From: Planctomycetaceae bacterium
GTDB lineage: Bacteria > Planctomycetota > Planctomycetia > Pirellulales > PALSA-1355
DNA: 64,000 nucleotides
Assembly: GCA_003153375.1 (NCBI GenBank)
Contig: PLYM01000028.1
Coordinates: forward strand, 1-64,000
Reading direction: 5' to 3'
How positions within the stretch are numbered: the first letter of the stretch is position 1; each line of letters begins with the position of its first letter. Positions 1 to 10,317 of this stretch are shown here, piece after piece. The position numbers and the translations under genes are program-made. Under the pieces are notes generated by a model. The model was not told the origin of the DNA, did not search any database, and saw nothing but the letters and a program-made list of their open reading frames with translations.

Positions 1-770
1 TTGAAGACGATTTTCATCAGGTCAGCGCCGATGTCGGCGATTTTCGTGAAGATACCGCCCGCGATCCGCAGCGCCGAAGCCCCCAACGATTCGCCGATGG
101 CAAAGCCGAGGAAGCAGTAGCCGACGATTTCGCGCGGCACGAACAGCAGGATGATGACCATCATGACCAGTTCGAGCGAAATCAAGAACAGGCCTACCGA
201 CATGCCAGCCCGCAAGGGAATGTTCACCACGTCCCAGGGTTGGCCCCGTAGCGAGGCAAACGCCGTGCGCGAGTTGGCATAGGTGTTGACGCGGATGCCG
301 TACCAGGCGACCCAATAGGAACCGCCCATACCGACGATCGAGAACAGCAAGACGAGTCCGGCGGTCTCGACCGATTCGCCCTGCAGCTCGATGAAGTAAT
401 AGGTCATCGCACTGCCGATGATGGCGAACAACATGATCAGGAACTTACCTTGCTGGATCAGGTAGGTTTTACAAGTCTGAAAGATGATTTCCGAAATCGC
501 CAGCATCGACTCGTGGGCCGGCAGGTTCTTGATCTGATTGCGGAGGTACAAGCTGATGCCAAGCGTGCCGGTGATCACCAACGCCCCATAGAACAACAAG
601 TTCCAGGCGCTGATTTCCTGGCCCGCGATGTTGAAGTGGCCCAGGTGCAAATCGGGAATGGCCAATTGGGCTTCGTTGGCCAAGGCCTTCGTGCCGGAGA
701 GCAGCCACAGGGCGAAGGACCCGATGATCGCGCGGGTCGCGAGGCGCGGTAAGTTACGAGGGAATGTCAC
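1..770 (-). CDS. hppA: membrane-bound ion-translocating pyrophosphatase (5' part, cut by window edge)
   Basis: Integral membrane pump that couples hydrolysis of cytoplasmic pyrophosphate to export of Na+ or H+. About 256 codons are visible of a family length near 700-800; the rest lies left of the window. The translation shows an N-terminal hydrophobic segment, a helix with SMLAISEIIFQTCKTYL, and the family motif GGIFTKIADIGADLMKIVF at the edge, which belongs to the pyrophosphate-binding region of this family. The start is taken as GTG at 770: a TAA stop lies in frame 21 bases upstream and a GGAGA Shine-Dalgarno sits just before. The ion specificity cannot be judged because the deciding residues lie outside the window. 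The family assignment is firm. Confidence 0.93.
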   Translation of the reverse strand, partial: MTFPRNLPRLATRAIIGSFALWLLSGTKALANEAQLAIPDLHLGHFNIAGQEISAWNLLFYGALVITGTLGISLYLRNQIKNLPAHESMLAISEIIFQTCKTYLIQQGKFLIMLFAIIGSAMTYYFIELQGESVETAGLVLLFSIVGMGGSYWVAWYGIRVNTYANSRTAFASLRGQPWDVVNIPLRAGMSVGLFLISLELVMMVIILLFVPREIVGYCFLGFAIGESLGASALRIAGGIFTKIADIGADLMKIVF

Positions 771-1482
771 GACTTGTCTCCAGATACTTTGTTAACTTGG
801 GTTTTTCTCAATGATGGTGTTCGGTGTGGCCGAAGGGTCGAGTCGCTCGACGTCGGGCGATTCATGACACGTTCGACGGGGGGTACTGGGATGCGGGGCG
901 TTTCGTCCTGGGAACTCTCGCCAAGCCGGAGGAATCGGCCCGGACTGAGTCAATCGCGGGGCAGACACCGGGCGGCGAGCAGCGGTTGCCATCGCGCATC
1001 GGACCACCCGTCGGCCGCCGGGCCAACAGCCGATGGTTGCGATGACGCAAATGCCAACAATACTGCATCAACAGCCGCCTTTGCCGACGTCGGAATGCAA
1101 GTCGCGCTTCCCGCATGAGCCATCGAGGCGGCCAGCGGGCCGTTCAACAACAGTGCGAACCAGCTTCCAACGACCAGTAGTGTCCAGGTCAGAAAGAGGC
1201 GCTCGGAGCAACGCGCAAGCCTGTGCGCCCAAACGCCTTTTGCGAGCCCCCGCGGGGCAACCCGCCACGTAAGTCCAAAAATGTAATTCACCTGCCCAAA
1301 TCTGTCAACCGAGCTTGGATCGCCGCGGGCGAATGACGTGCGAGGCCTCGATGATTCCACGATTCTTGGGGAAAACAGGCCGCTTTCGCCTCTGTGCGAC
1401 GAATGCCGTCTGTCCTTGCTGAACTGGTGGACTGCTCTAGAATTCCACAGCATCAGGATTCCTTCAGGGCTGGAGCCGCAAC
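771..1482. other. intergenic region between divergent hppA and the M50 protease gene
   Basis: About 710 bases between two divergently read genes. I see no RNA gene, terminator or clear repeat. Several open frames cross it, and the best of these (minus strand, ending at 950) has one hydrophobic stretch but no start with a ribosome site, so I do not call it. The region should hold the promoters of both flanking genes, but I could not pick out convincing -35/-10 pairs. Confidence 0.4.
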
Positions 1483-2355
1483 ATGAGTTTTGATTCGTTG
1501 GGTGACCGCCCCGGGGCTCCGTCGACATTGCCACCCGTGGCGCCCCTGGTGCTCGAACCGCACGAGGAGCCCACGTTCGCCAGTCGCCGCGTCAATCTGC
1601 CGATCATCCTGTTCCTTGCGACGTGCTTGACAACCTTTTTCGCCGCCGGCCCGATCTTTGCCGCAGCCCTAATGTTGACGTTGACATGCCATGAGATGGG
1701 ACATTTCATCCAGGCCCGACGATATCGTGTGCCCGCGAGCTTGCCTTATTTCATCCCCATGCCAATCGGTCCCTTTGGCACCATGGGCGCCGTGATTGGC
1801 ATGCGCGGTAACATGGGAAGCCGCAAGGCCGTGTTCGACATCGGCATCTCGGGGCCTTTGGCGGGCCTAGTGCCGGCGCTCTTCTTTACAGTCATTGGGC
1901 TACTTTGGTCGACCGTTGAACCCAAGAACAGTACGGCCATGGGATTGGGCGATCCGCTGCTCTTCAAGATTCTGGCGAGCTGGATTTTTGGCCCCCTGCC
2001 GCAGGGCGAGGACATCTATCTGCACCCGTTGGCCTATGCGGGCTGGGTCGGCATCTTCATCACCGCGCTCAACCTGTTTCCGATCGGGCAACTCGACGGC
2101 GGGCACATCCTCTACGCTCTCTTGCGCAACAAGGCGCAGCTTGTCGCGACGGTGGTTCTGTATGCCGCCGTGGGCGCGGTGATCATTACCCACCGCTACG
2201 AGTGGCTGATGATGCTGATGCTACTGATGCTCATGGGGCCGAAGCATCCGCCCACGGCCAATGACGACGAGCCGCTGGGCACCGGGCGCACGATCCTGGG
2301 CTGGCTGACGCTGTCATTTTTGATCATCGGCTTCACGCCCGTTCCGTTCGTTTGA
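1483..2355 (+). CDS. site-2 protease family (M50) membrane metalloprotease
   Basis: Intramembrane zinc protease of the S2P/M50 family, 290 aa. The zinc motif HEMGH is at residues 70-74 inside a hydrophobic segment, and the third-ligand motif (LFPIGQLDGG, Asp205) is near residues 198-207, both in the expected order and spacing. Several further membrane segments follow, and a 35-residue Pro-rich cytoplasmic-looking N-terminus precedes the first one. The start ATG has a GGAG site nine bases upstream. It stands alone, read away from hppA and converging on smc. Members of this subgroup without PDZ domain are widespread and mostly of unknown substrate, so regulated proteolysis of a membrane-bound factor is only a guess. 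Confidence 0.9.
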   Translation: MSFDSLGDRPGAPSTLPPVAPLVLEPHEEPTFASRRVNLPIILFLATCLTTFFAAGPIFAAALMLTLTCHEMGHFIQARRYRVPASLPYFIPMPIGPFGTMGAVIGMRGNMGSRKAVFDIGISGPLAGLVPALFFTVIGLLWSTVEPKNSTAMGLGDPLLFKILASWIFGPLPQGEDIYLHPLAYAGWVGIFITALNLFPIGQLDGGHILYALLRNKAQLVATVVLYAAVGAVIITHRYEWLMMLMLLMLMGPKHPPTANDDEPLGTGRTILGWLTLSFLIIGFTPVPFV

Positions 2356-2431
2356 CGAACCAGGGCGGGAAAAGGTGCACGGCGTAGCCTGCGCGAACGA
2401 TGTTCTCGCACATCGTTGAAGAATTCGCCCG

Positions 2432-5400
2432 TTAGGCCGCTTGCGTTTCGTCGCCGGCGGCCGTGGGATTTGGCTCGCTCTCGCGGACGTCGAGAATCTC
2501 GCCGTTGTCGCTGACGTCGTCAAATCGCACCGAAACGCGTTTCGAAACGCCCGACTCTTGCATTGTCACGCCGTACAACGTGTTGGCACAGGTCATGGTC
2601 TTCTTCGAGTGCGTGACCACGATGAATTGGGTCCAGGTCATGAACTCTTGCAGCACCGCGATGAACCGCTCGATGTTGGCTTCGTCCAGCGCCGCGTCGA
2701 CTTCGTCGAGCACGCAGAAGGGGCTCGGACGGCTGCGGAAGATCGCCAGCAGCAAGGCCACGCAGGTCAGCGTCTTTTCACCGCCGCTCAGCAGCGAGAT
2801 ATTGCGCGGCTCCTTGCCCGGCGGCCGGGCGACGATTTCGATGCCGCTGTCGAGAATGTCGACGCCGTCGTCGAGCACGATGTCGGCCTGGCCGCCGCCG
2901 AACAGCTTGCGAAACAGCGACTCGAAATGGCCGCGCACCACTTCCAGCGTGTCGGCGAACAATCGCCGGCTGTCGGCGTTGATCTTGCCGATGATCTGCT
3001 CCAACGACGCCTTGGCCGATGAGAGATCGGCATGCTGCGTGGAGAGTGTGTTAAAACGCTCTTCGAGCTCCTCCAACTCGGCCAGGGCATCGAGATTCAC
3101 GCCGCCAATGCTGTTGAGTTTGCCGCGCAAATCGGCGATCTCGCGTTCGATCTCGGCCCGTTTGCTTAACTCCTCGGGCGAGGGTTCCTGCTCCGACTCG
3201 GCCAGTTCGATGCCGTAATCCTCGCGCAAGCGGTCGGCAAGCGTGGTGCGCTCGTGACGCACTTCGCCGGCCGAGAGCTCCTTGGCGTGCAGCCGCGCTT
3301 CGAGCTTGCGAATTCGGGCCCGGGTGCGGGCGGCTTCGGCGATGAACTGAGCCTTTTCGGCCTGCCATTGATCGCGTTGGGCAACGCGACGAATCGAGTC
3401 GGCCGCGAAACTTTCCTTGCGCAGATAGAGCTCGGCGAGTTCGCTTTCGGCGGCCAGGATGTCGCGCTCGCCGCCTCGCAGCCGATCCAGGGCCACCTCG
3501 AGTTGCGTGCGGCTATCGGAGAGCGCGCGGCCACGCTCCTGTTGGTCGCGCTCGAGTTGCCCCTTTTGCGTTTGCAAATGGGCCACGGCCTGCTCGCTTT
3601 TGACGACCTCGATCTTCGTGGCATTCGTCTCACGGCTGAATCGTTGCCGGGCGGCTTCCAGTTCGTTGGCGCGACCGGTGCCTTCGGCAATGCGGTTTTC
3701 CAATTCGGCCAGGGTGCTCTCGATGCGTGCCAGCCGCTCGCGCGAGTCGGCGAGTTCCGTGGTGGCCCGCTCGTGTTCGGCCGTGGTCGCGACCAATTCG
3801 GCTTCGAGCGCCGCGTGCTGCTTGTGCAATTGCGAGTGCCGTTCGGCCGCGTTGCCGGCCCGCAGCCGCTCGTGGCCCAGTTCGGTCGACAATTGCTCGT
3901 ACTCGACCGACAGCGTGGCGGCCAGCTGATCGTGCTGGGTGATGCGCGCGTCGAGTTCGGCGCAGGCCGTCTGCTGCTTATCCACTTGCGCGGCCATTTC
4001 GAGGAGTTGCTGCTTGAGCACGCGCAGTTCGCTGCGCCGCGAGATGAGACCGGTCGACGTATGGCGTGGTCCGACATAGAGAGTGCCGTCGGCGGCGACC
4101 AGTTCGCCGGCCCTGGTGACAAAGCTCATGCCCCGGCCAACCGATTCCGCCAGTTTCAACGCTTGCCCCAGCGTTTCGACGATCCAGGTCTTGCCCAAGA
4201 GGCGTTTGGCAAGCAAGGCGAACTCGGGCGCGGTTTCGACAAACTCATCGGCGCGGCCCAGCACGCCACTTTGGCCGCGCAGATCGAGCTGATCCAAGTG
4301 CGTTTTCGGAGGTGTCACGTCGAGGCGGATGAATCCCACGCGGCCGGCGAGCGATGCCGACGATTGCAAATGATCGACCAGCTCGCGACCGCCGGCCACG
4401 ACCAGGCATTGGGCCAATTCGCCCAGCGCAGCTTCGATCAAGGGGGCCGTCTCGAAGTTGACGTTCAACAGATCGGCCACCAAACCCCGAATCTGGCTGT
4501 ACGGGCCCGCTTGCGCGCCCTGACTTTGCACGAGGACCTGCTTCACGCCGGCACTCAAGCCTTCCAATCGCTTTTCGAGTTCTTCAAGGACGGCCGCCCG
4601 TTCCGTGGCACCGCTGTGGCGTTGCCGTAATTGCCCCAACTGCCTCGCCAGGGTGCTCGCCTCGCGACGATCGTCGGACAACTGAGCCTGTACGCGCTGT
4701 AGTTCGCCGTGTTGGCTCTGGCAGCGAGCGGCTAGCTCCTCGGTCGCTGCGCGCAAGCGCTCGACCTCGATGGTCAGCGTGTCGCGGGCCGTGGCTAATT
4801 CGGTCAACCGCTGCGCGCCACGGTCGCACGTCGCTCGCGTGGAAGCGACCTTGGAACCCAGCGCGCTAATTTGATTGCCGAGCGATGAGGCGGCCCGCAG
4901 TTGCTCCAGGTGGGCGGCCCGATGCTGTTCGTTGGCGGCCCGTTGTTCGTCAACCTGACTCGCGACGCGCGTGAGTCCACGCTCCTCCTCGGCCAGTCGG
5001 CGGGCCACCTCGCGATGTGTCTGCTCGGCCGCCGCGAATTGCTCAATTACCTCGCGCAGCTGTTGCTGTAGATCGACGGCGCGTACGCCCATCGAGCTCA
5101 ATTGGCGACGGTAGCGGGCGATCTCTTCGTCCAAGTCGCGGCAGCGGCGGCGATCGTGCTCGACAGACGATTCGAGCGTCGCGATGCGTTCGCGGTTGTG
5201 GGTGATCCCCCCCTCGCTAGCTCGCATGGCCGCGTCGGCGGCGATGATTTGCGATTCCAAGCCCAAGGCCTGCGCATCGAGCGACTCGACCCGGGCCAGA
5301 TAGCCGGTCGTTTCGTCGCGAACGGCGGTCAGCTCGCCTTCGAGTTCGTTGAGCCGGGCCGTCAGTTGGCGCCAATCGGCCCAGCCGATTTGCGTGCGAA

Positions 5401-6070
5401 GAGCCTGCAACCGTTCGGCATATTCCTGGTAGCGGCGGGCCTTGCCGGCTTGCAGACGCACGGCACGGAGCCGGCTTTCGACTTCGTCGACGATGTCGGA
5501 AAGCCGCAGCAGATTTTGTTCGACGCGTTCCAAACGGCGGAGGGCTTCGATCTTCTTGGCCTTGAAGCGGCTGATGCCGGCTGCCTCCTCGAAGATCAGG
5601 CGTCGCTCGCGCGGCGACGACTGCAACAGCACGTCGACCTTGCCTTGTTCGATGACGCTATAGGCCTCGGTCGAAAGGCCAGTGCCGGCCAGCAGATCGC
5701 GGATGTCTCGCAGCCGGCACGGTTGCCGATTGATCAGATACTCGCCTTCGCCGCTGCGATAGACGCGCCGCGTGATGTGTACTTCGGTGGCGTCGATGGC
5801 CAGCAGCCGCTGCGAATTGTCGAGCGTCAGCGTGGTTTCGGCCGCGTTGAGCGGACGACGAGTGGCGGAACCGTTGAAGATGACGTCGGCCATCTCGCGG
5901 CCGCGCAGGCTTTTGACGCTCTGCTCGCCCAGCACCCACTTGATGGCGTCGACGATGTTCGACTTGCCCGAGCCGTTGGGTCCGACAACGACCGTGATGC
6001 CGCTGGGAAACTCCAATCGAGTTTTGTCGGCAAAGCTTTTGAAGCCGACCAGTTCCAGCGCCTTGAGCAT
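2432..6070 (-). CDS. smc: chromosome segregation protein SMC
   Basis: SMC ATPase that organises and segregates the chromosome with ScpA and ScpB, 1212 aa, the usual length for a bacterial SMC. Walker A (GPNGSGKS) is at residues 30-37, followed by a long coiled coil, a hinge around residues 520-670, a second coiled coil, the signature LSGGE at 1094-1098 and Walker B with the catalytic DE at about 1122-1123, followed by DEANIERF. The C-terminus has a short acidic tail after the head domain. No strong Shine-Dalgarno is visible before the ATG at 6070. scpA and scpB are not in this window. It lies 188 bases downstream of the FlgI-like lipoprotein gene on the same strand. Confidence 0.98.
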   Translation of the reverse strand: MLKALELVGFKSFADKTRLEFPSGITVVVGPNGSGKSNIVDAIKWVLGEQSVKSLRGREMADVIFNGSATRRPLNAAETTLTLDNSQRLLAIDATEVHITRRVYRSGEGEYLINRQPCRLRDIRDLLAGTGLSTEAYSVIEQGKVDVLLQSSPRERRLIFEEAAGISRFKAKKIEALRRLERVEQNLLRLSDIVDEVESRLRAVRLQAGKARRYQEYAERLQALRTQIGWADWRQLTARLNELEGELTAVRDETTGYLARVESLDAQALGLESQIIAADAAMRASEGGITHNRERIATLESSVEHDRRRCRDLDEEIARYRRQLSSMGVRAVDLQQQLREVIEQFAAAEQTHREVARRLAEEERGLTRVASQVDEQRAANEQHRAAHLEQLRAASSLGNQISALGSKVASTRATCDRGAQRLTELATARDTLTIEVERLRAATEELAARCQSQHGELQRVQAQLSDDRREASTLARQLGQLRQRHSGATERAAVLEELEKRLEGLSAGVKQVLVQSQGAQAGPYSQIRGLVADLLNVNFETAPLIEAALGELAQCLVVAGGRELVDHLQSSASLAGRVGFIRLDVTPPKTHLDQLDLRGQSGVLGRADEFVETAPEFALLAKRLLGKTWIVETLGQALKLAESVGRGMSFVTRAGELVAADGTLYVGPRHTSTGLISRRSELRVLKQQLLEMAAQVDKQQTACAELDARITQHDQLAATLSVEYEQLSTELGHERLRAGNAAERHSQLHKQHAALEAELVATTAEHERATTELADSRERLARIESTLAELENRIAEGTGRANELEAARQRFSRETNATKIEVVKSEQAVAHLQTQKGQLERDQQERGRALSDSRTQLEVALDRLRGGERDILAAESELAELYLRKESFAADSIRRVAQRDQWQAEKAQFIAEAARTRARIRKLEARLHAKELSAGEVRHERTTLADRLREDYGIELAESEQEPSPEELSKRAEIEREIADLRGKLNSIGGVNLDALAELEELEERFNTLSTQHADLSSAKASLEQIIGKINADSRRLFADTLEVVRGHFESLFRKLFGGGQADIVLDDGVDILDSGIEIVARPPGKEPRNISLLSGGEKTLTCVALLLAIFRSRPSPFCVLDEVDAALDEANIERFIAVLQEFMTWTQFIVVTHSKKTMTCANTLYGVTMQESGVSKRVSVRFDDVSDNGEILDVRESEPNPTAAGDETQAA

Positions 6071-6258
6071 GGGCGAGATTCAGCCAGGGGAGTTATTTCG
6101 ATTGGCCCCCGCGGAGTCGGCCACGGGAGACAAACAGACACTCCATTTTACCAAGGAACGCCTCACCCGGCTGGCGTTTTTTCGTGGAATTTCACCCTAT
6201 ACAGCCCTGAGATCCCTGGGTCGCTTGCAAGATACTGGCGAGCGAAAGCTGCGGCTCA

Positions 6259-7968
6259 CTACCGCAGGGCTTTACGCTTTTTCGTGGAGAATAAATCGGG
6301 CATGGGGCTGCCCACGACAATTCGCTCGTCGTCGCGGCGCACCCCCTCGGCATCGGCCAGCGCGTCGTCCTTATGTCGATAAGCTCGGTCGCCGTCGGGC
6401 AAGGCATCGACCTCGAAGCGGCCCGACAAGGCGTGGCTGCTCTTGGCTTGTTGCAATGCTTGCACGACATCTGGATAGGTGCCGCCCAGTTCGACGACGG
6501 CGCGAATGATTTCGTCGATCTTCATCGATACTTGCCGTTTCTGATCGGACTGGCCGACGACAAACTTGCTGACCGTGGCTTTGTCGTCGCCGGCCGACTT
6601 GATCAGGATCGACTTGCCAGCTTCGAGCACGAAGGGCGCTTCCAGCGATTGTTCATGTCCGAACAGCACCACCTCGGGGCGATAGCTGCGGGTGACGTGT
6701 ACCATCGGCGGACCTTCGCAGTTCAGCACGTGATAGCCAAAGTGTCCGCCGAGGTTCTCGCCGCGAATCATCGGGTCGTTGGCATTCATGGCCCACAAGG
6801 CCCGGAAGGCGCCATAGCGGGTTTCGGAGCTGGGAACTTCCAGCAGGCTGACCAGCTGATCGTGCGCGGCCATGTCGTCGATGGTGCTCAGTGCCGCCAG
6901 GGCAAACGCGCGGAATGCCGGCTCGTCGCGGGCAGCCTGGGCCAAGGGAGCGGCGGCCTGGCTGTCGTCGAGATAGGCCAGTGCTTCGGCCGAGTAGAAG
7001 CGCACTTCCGGATCGCTGCTGGCAATTCCCTTGACCAGCGGAGCGATGGCCTCGCGGCCAATCGCTTCGAGGCGCAGGGCCGCGGTGGCGGCCGTGATCG
7101 GGTCGAGCAACTGACGCTCCAGAAGCTGCACCCGCAAGGTCTGCTCGGTGGCCGATTCCATGAGCGGAATCGACCGCACGACGCGAATGTAACGGGCAAT
7201 GTTGTCTTTGTAGCGCGGGTGTACCTTGAGGTCGATCCGCTCGTCGCTTTTCGGATTGGCGACGCCCTGCTTAATGCCGCGCGAGTAGGCGTGGAAGCGG
7301 CGGTTGATGGCCTGGCCAATCTGGCTGCTCAGCCGCACCGACTTGTCGTCGGGGCCGATGAACAGGCCAATGTCGCGCGACTTCAGCGCCGAGCCACCGC
7401 GAAGCACCCGGCCATGCACCAACAAAGCCTGATCCTTGTCGCCGCTGGCCGCGGGATCGACCAGCACGGCGCCTTCGCCCGTGGCCCAAACGTGGCCCTC
7501 GTGAACCTGTCCGCCCATGACGGCCAGTTCGGTGAGCCGCGTTTCCATGAGCCAACCGCCTCGCAGGCTGGTAGTTTCGCTACGTGAGGGAACCTGGACT
7601 TCAAGATCGAACTTGTCGCCCTTTTGCACGCCCGGCGGCAGGAAGCCGCGGACCAGCACGAGCGAGGTCGACGGTGAGGCCAGCAATTGATTGGGGTTTT
7701 GCACGCCGATCGTCTGCAACTCGTGCAACAGGGCCGAACGCTGCGGCGAGGGGGCCGGATCGGCACCGGTATTGTCGAGCCCGGTGACGAGGGCCACGGA
7801 CTCGACTTTGACATAGGTATGACCAAACGGCCGGGCGACTTCGCCGATCAGCCGGGTCTTCGATTCCAAAGCCTGGGTGAATTCTTCGGGGCTCTGCGAG
7901 CGCAGCGCGGGCGCGGCGCATCCGCAGATCGCGAATAAACTGCACAGTAACCACCCGCAGGGCTTCAT
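6259..7968 (-). CDS. FlgI-like (flagellar P-ring-like) lipoprotein with HEAT repeats
   Basis: Exported protein of 569 aa, function not established. Residues 1-17 form a lipoprotein-type signal ending ICGC. Residues about 50-270 resemble the flagellar P-ring protein FlgI: VESVALVTGLDNTGAD corresponds to the FlgI N-terminal motif and TTSLRGGWLMETRL to its conserved SLRGG segment. Residues about 290-395 contain two or three HEAT-type helical repeats, which FlgI lacks, followed by a Lys/Arg/Asp-rich tail. The start ATG at 7968 has a GGAGC site; a longer frame upstream has none. No flagellar gene is near. It may be an envelope ring or scaffold protein built on the FlgI fold. Assignment to FlgI rests on motif recognition by eye. 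Confidence 0.7.
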   Translation of the reverse strand: MKPCGWLLCSLFAICGCAAPALRSQSPEEFTQALESKTRLIGEVARPFGHTYVKVESVALVTGLDNTGADPAPSPQRSALLHELQTIGVQNPNQLLASPSTSLVLVRGFLPPGVQKGDKFDLEVQVPSRSETTSLRGGWLMETRLTELAVMGGQVHEGHVWATGEGAVLVDPAASGDKDQALLVHGRVLRGGSALKSRDIGLFIGPDDKSVRLSSQIGQAINRRFHAYSRGIKQGVANPKSDERIDLKVHPRYKDNIARYIRVVRSIPLMESATEQTLRVQLLERQLLDPITAATAALRLEAIGREAIAPLVKGIASSDPEVRFYSAEALAYLDDSQAAAPLAQAARDEPAFRAFALAALSTIDDMAAHDQLVSLLEVPSSETRYGAFRALWAMNANDPMIRGENLGGHFGYHVLNCEGPPMVHVTRSYRPEVVLFGHEQSLEAPFVLEAGKSILIKSAGDDKATVSKFVVGQSDQKRQVSMKIDEIIRAVVELGGTYPDVVQALQQAKSSHALSGRFEVDALPDGDRAYRHKDDALADAEGVRRDDERIVVGSPMPDLFSTKKRKALR

Positions 7969-8205
7969 GCCTTGCTCCGAATGTTTTAACCACGCCAATT
8001 GCGTGTGCGACCGTGCACACCACGTTGCTAAAGGGTGGCCGCCCATGAGAAACCGCGAACGAGTTTCCCTGTAAGGCTTTGACGAGGGCGGGAAGATAGA
8101 ACGGCATGCCCCCCCCCGTCAAGTCCGCTTTCCGCGATCGCTCTGGGCCAAACTGCTAGCCGTTGGCCGCCGTGGAGTTTCCTAGGCTTTTCGGCCCGTT
8201 TTCGC

Positions 8206-8445
8206 TTACGGCGGGTCGTAACCGCCTGCATGCAAAGGATGACAGCGTGCCAGGCGGCAGATGCCGCGCCAGCCGCCGCGCAGAAATCCGTACTTGTGCA
8301 CGGCCTCGATCATGTAGTTGCTGCACGTGGGTTCGAACCGGCAAGCCTGCCCCAGCCAAGGACTCAAGGTGATTTGATAGAGACGCACCACCGCCACCAG
8401 CAGTCGGGCAGGAATCGTGGCGATCGTGGCGCGGGGGGGGCGCAT
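8206..8445 (-). CDS. yidD: membrane protein insertion efficiency factor YidD
   Basis: Small protein of 79 aa that helps YidC insert inner-membrane proteins. The family core is plain: LYQITLSPWLGQACRFEPTC, then SNYMIEAVHKYG, GGWRGICRLARCHP and a terminal GGYDPP. The conserved Cys residues of CRFEPTCS and CRLARCHP are present. It starts five bases after the rnpA stop codon, so it is almost certainly the last gene of the dnaJ-like / membrane protein / rnpA / yidD operon. yidC itself is not in the window. Confidence 0.96.
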   Translation of the reverse strand: MRPPRATIATIPARLLVAVVRLYQITLSPWLGQACRFEPTCSNYMIEAVHKYGFLRGGWRGICRLARCHPLHAGGYDPP

Positions 8446-8450
8446 CGTGA

Positions 8451-8807
8451 CTACGAGCCTCGCAGTTTGTCGGCGGCCCGCCGGGCCAGACGGACCAGGG
8501 ACGCCTTGAGCGGTTCCAAGGCCGGTTCGGCATCAGCTCGCGGAATGACCACGATGTCGATTCCCTCGGGCAGTTCGACCCTCGAGAGCCGAAAAGCCTC
8601 GCGCAACAAACGTTTCCAACGATTTCGCACAACCGCCGCCCCGACTTTGCGCGACACGCTCAAACCCAAGCGGGAATGCGGCAGGCCATTTTCGCCGACA
8701 TAGATCAGGATCAGCCGGTCGGATGCCGAACAACGGCGATCATAGACGCGCTGAAAGTCGCCACCCGCACGCAATCGAAATGCCGGCAGGAATCGCTCGG
8801 AGATCAT
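8451..8807 (-). CDS. rnpA: ribonuclease P protein component
   Basis: Protein subunit of RNase P, which trims the 5' ends of tRNAs; 118 aa, the usual size. The RNR motif is seen as VVRNRWKRLLREAFR (residues 59-73), and the N-terminal FQRVYDRR matches the family. The start ATG at 8807 has a GGTGAGG site; longer frames upstream would run through the previous gene. It sits eight bases after a small membrane protein gene and five bases before yidD. The usual upstream partner rpmH (ribosomal protein L34) is not there; a DnaJ-like gene takes its place at the head of the operon. Confidence 0.97.
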   Translation of the reverse strand: MISERFLPAFRLRAGGDFQRVYDRRCSASDRLILIYVGENGLPHSRLGLSVSRKVGAAVVRNRWKRLLREAFRLSRVELPEGIDIVVIPRADAEPALEPLKASLVRLARRAADKLRGS

Positions 8808-8815
8808 CGGCAACC

Positions 8816-9127
8816 TCACCGCCCTTCGCCTGGGCCAGGCGTCTCGGAGTCGCCGGGCACCAACGGCTTGCGAAACCAATCGTCCTGATTTTCGCCCGTT
8901 GGCCGCAAGGGGCTGCGAGCGATACGCAGATAATGCCGTCCGCCCAACCAGGCCAGCGCCACCAGCGCCACGCCGACCAATATCAGGCCGAGCAGGGTCA
9001 TCAAGACCTTGGCACGATCCACCGGGTCGAGCTTCAACAACAGCGGCTCGGACTTTTGCTCGGCTTCGGCCAGCAAATGGGTCGCTGCCGTCAGCCGCAG
9101 AGTCAACGATGCCAGCAGGTTTACCAT
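8816..9127 (-). CDS. small membrane protein of unknown function in the rnpA operon
   Basis: Protein of 103 aa that I do not recognise. It has one clear transmembrane segment (about residues 42-62, [22 protein letters not shown]), a helical N-terminal part and a short Pro/Glu/Asp-rich C-terminal tail. Its ATG overlaps the stop codon of the DnaJ-like gene in the sequence ATGGTAA, and it ends eight bases before rnpA, so translation is probably coupled and the gene belongs to this operon. A role near protein export or folding would fit its neighbours (DnaJ-like, YidD) but is inference only. Confidence 0.75.
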   Translation of the reverse strand: MVNLLASLTLRLTAATHLLAEAEQKSEPLLLKLDPVDRAKVLMTLLGLILVGVALVALAWLGGRHYLRIARSPLRPTGENQDDWFRKPLVPGDSETPGPGEGR

Positions 9128-10092
9128 CGCAAATCATGCCGCGGTGTCTGCGGGTGAGTGCTTTGTACGTGGGCGTCCAACTGTTGGATGGCCTCGATGG
9201 CTTTTTCGTCGAGCGGCGTCGGCAGCACGATCTCGACTTCGGCCAACAGATCGCCCGCCTCGGCATTGCGCGGGCTGACGCCGTGTCCTTTGATGCGCAG
9301 CTTCTTGCCGCTTGAGCTGCCGGGCGGAATGCGCAGCGAGATCGTGCCCTTGGGCGTGGGCACGTCGATCTTCGATCCCAGGGCGGCCTCGGCGATGGTC
9401 ACCGGCACGCGCACGTGCAGATTATTCCCCTCGCGGCGGAACCACGGATGCGGTGCCACGTGAATCGTGATGATAATATCGCCCGGGGTGCCGCCGGGCA
9501 CGCTTTCGCCTTTGCCACGCAGACGAATCTTCTTGCCTTCGTCGATGCCGGGTGGAATTTTGACGGCCAGGGTTTCGACGTGTCCGTCATGCCGCTGCAA
9601 CGAGACCTGAGCCTGGCCCCCCTGCACCGCGGTGCTAAAGGAGATCTCGAGGTCGGCGGCCAGGTCGGCCCCGCGCTGCGGCGAACTTTCGCGGCGCTGC
9701 CGGCCGCCGGCGCGGCGAAACTGGGTGAAGATGTCGCCAAACCCGCCGGTCGGATCGGCACCAAACCGCTCGCCAAAAAACTGGCTGAAATCCGGCTCTT
9801 CGCCACCGCCCTGCCCGGGGCCCCATTGCGGACGCCCCTGTCCAGGCCGCGGACCTCCGCCGCCGCCCATCGATTCAAACGAACTCCCGTAGCGGTCGTA
9901 GAGCTCGCGTTTGCTGGGGTCGTTCAAGACGTCGAAGGCCCGCTGCACTTCCTGGAATTTGCCTTTGGCCGTTTTGTCGTCCGGATTCATGTCCGGATGA
10001 TATTTGCGCGCCAATTTTCGATAGGCTTTCTGGATGTCAGCCGGCGATGCGTCGCGGCTGATCCCCAGAACCTTGTAATAATCCTCGGCCAT
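9121..10092 (-). CDS. DnaJ-like co-chaperone (CbpA type, J domain plus C-terminal domain)
   Basis: Hsp40 co-chaperone that delivers clients to DnaK, 323 aa. The J domain spans residues 1-70 with the HPD motif at 32-34. A Gly/Phe/Arg-rich linker follows to about residue 135, then the two beta-barrel client-binding subdomains. The Cys-rich zinc domain of true DnaJ is missing, so this is the CbpA (type II) form. It is the first gene of the operon with the small membrane protein, rnpA and yidD, overlapping the next gene by seven bases. No clear Shine-Dalgarno stands before the ATG. A second, zinc-containing DnaJ presumably lies elsewhere in the genome. Confidence 0.95.
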   Translation of the reverse strand: MAEDYYKVLGISRDASPADIQKAYRKLARKYHPDMNPDDKTAKGKFQEVQRAFDVLNDPSKRELYDRYGSSFESMGGGGGPRPGQGRPQWGPGQGGGEEPDFSQFFGERFGADPTGGFGDIFTQFRRAGGRQRRESSPQRGADLAADLEISFSTAVQGGQAQVSLQRHDGHVETLAVKIPPGIDEGKKIRLRGKGESVPGGTPGDIIITIHVAPHPWFRREGNNLHVRVPVTIAEAALGSKIDVPTPKGTISLRIPPGSSSGKKLRIKGHGVSPRNAEAGDLLAEVEIVLPTPLDEKAIEAIQQLDAHVQSTHPQTPRHDLRW

Positions 10093-10138
10093 TGAGATTC
10101 GCGTGGGCGATGGAAGTGTTGCGGGTGAAATTCAGCCT

Positions 10139-10187
10139 GCCCCGTCTCAGACGGGGATTCGAGCCCTCGGGTCGTATTTTACGACCG
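10139..10187. other. two consecutive stem-loops between divergent genes
   Basis: CCCCGTC-TCA-GACGGGG at 10140-10156 and GGTCGT-ATTTT-ACGACC at 10070+100 (10170-10186) are perfect hairpins separated by 13 bases. They lie in the 225-base gap between the dnaJ-like gene and the secreted protein gene, which are read outward. No T-run follows either, so they are not ordinary terminators. They could be operator or leader structures for either gene. Only the base pairing is seen. Confidence 0.4.
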
Positions 10188-10317
10188 TGGCCCCAAAAGC
10201 AGCAAGCGGCGCCCGAGCAGACCGTGAAAAATCGACCGCAACGTCGCTCGCACGTGGTACTTTTTAATCATACGTCCATCCCGCGCCCGCTTGACGGTCG
10301 CTGCGTGAGGATTCTGC

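Noticed and set aside
950-1534. Minus-strand open frame upstream of hppA with one hydrophobic stretch
   Set aside because: No start codon with a ribosome site at a sensible place, Arg/Ser/Pro-rich composition typical of shadow frames, and no domain I recognise.
3254-4630. Long plus-strand frame opposite smc
   Set aside because: Antisense shadow of a clear SMC gene; composition follows the third-codon GC bias of the real gene.
8325-8345. T-arm-like GGTTCGAACC
   Set aside because: It lies inside yidD (the RFEPTC codons) and no tRNA cloverleaf can be drawn around it.
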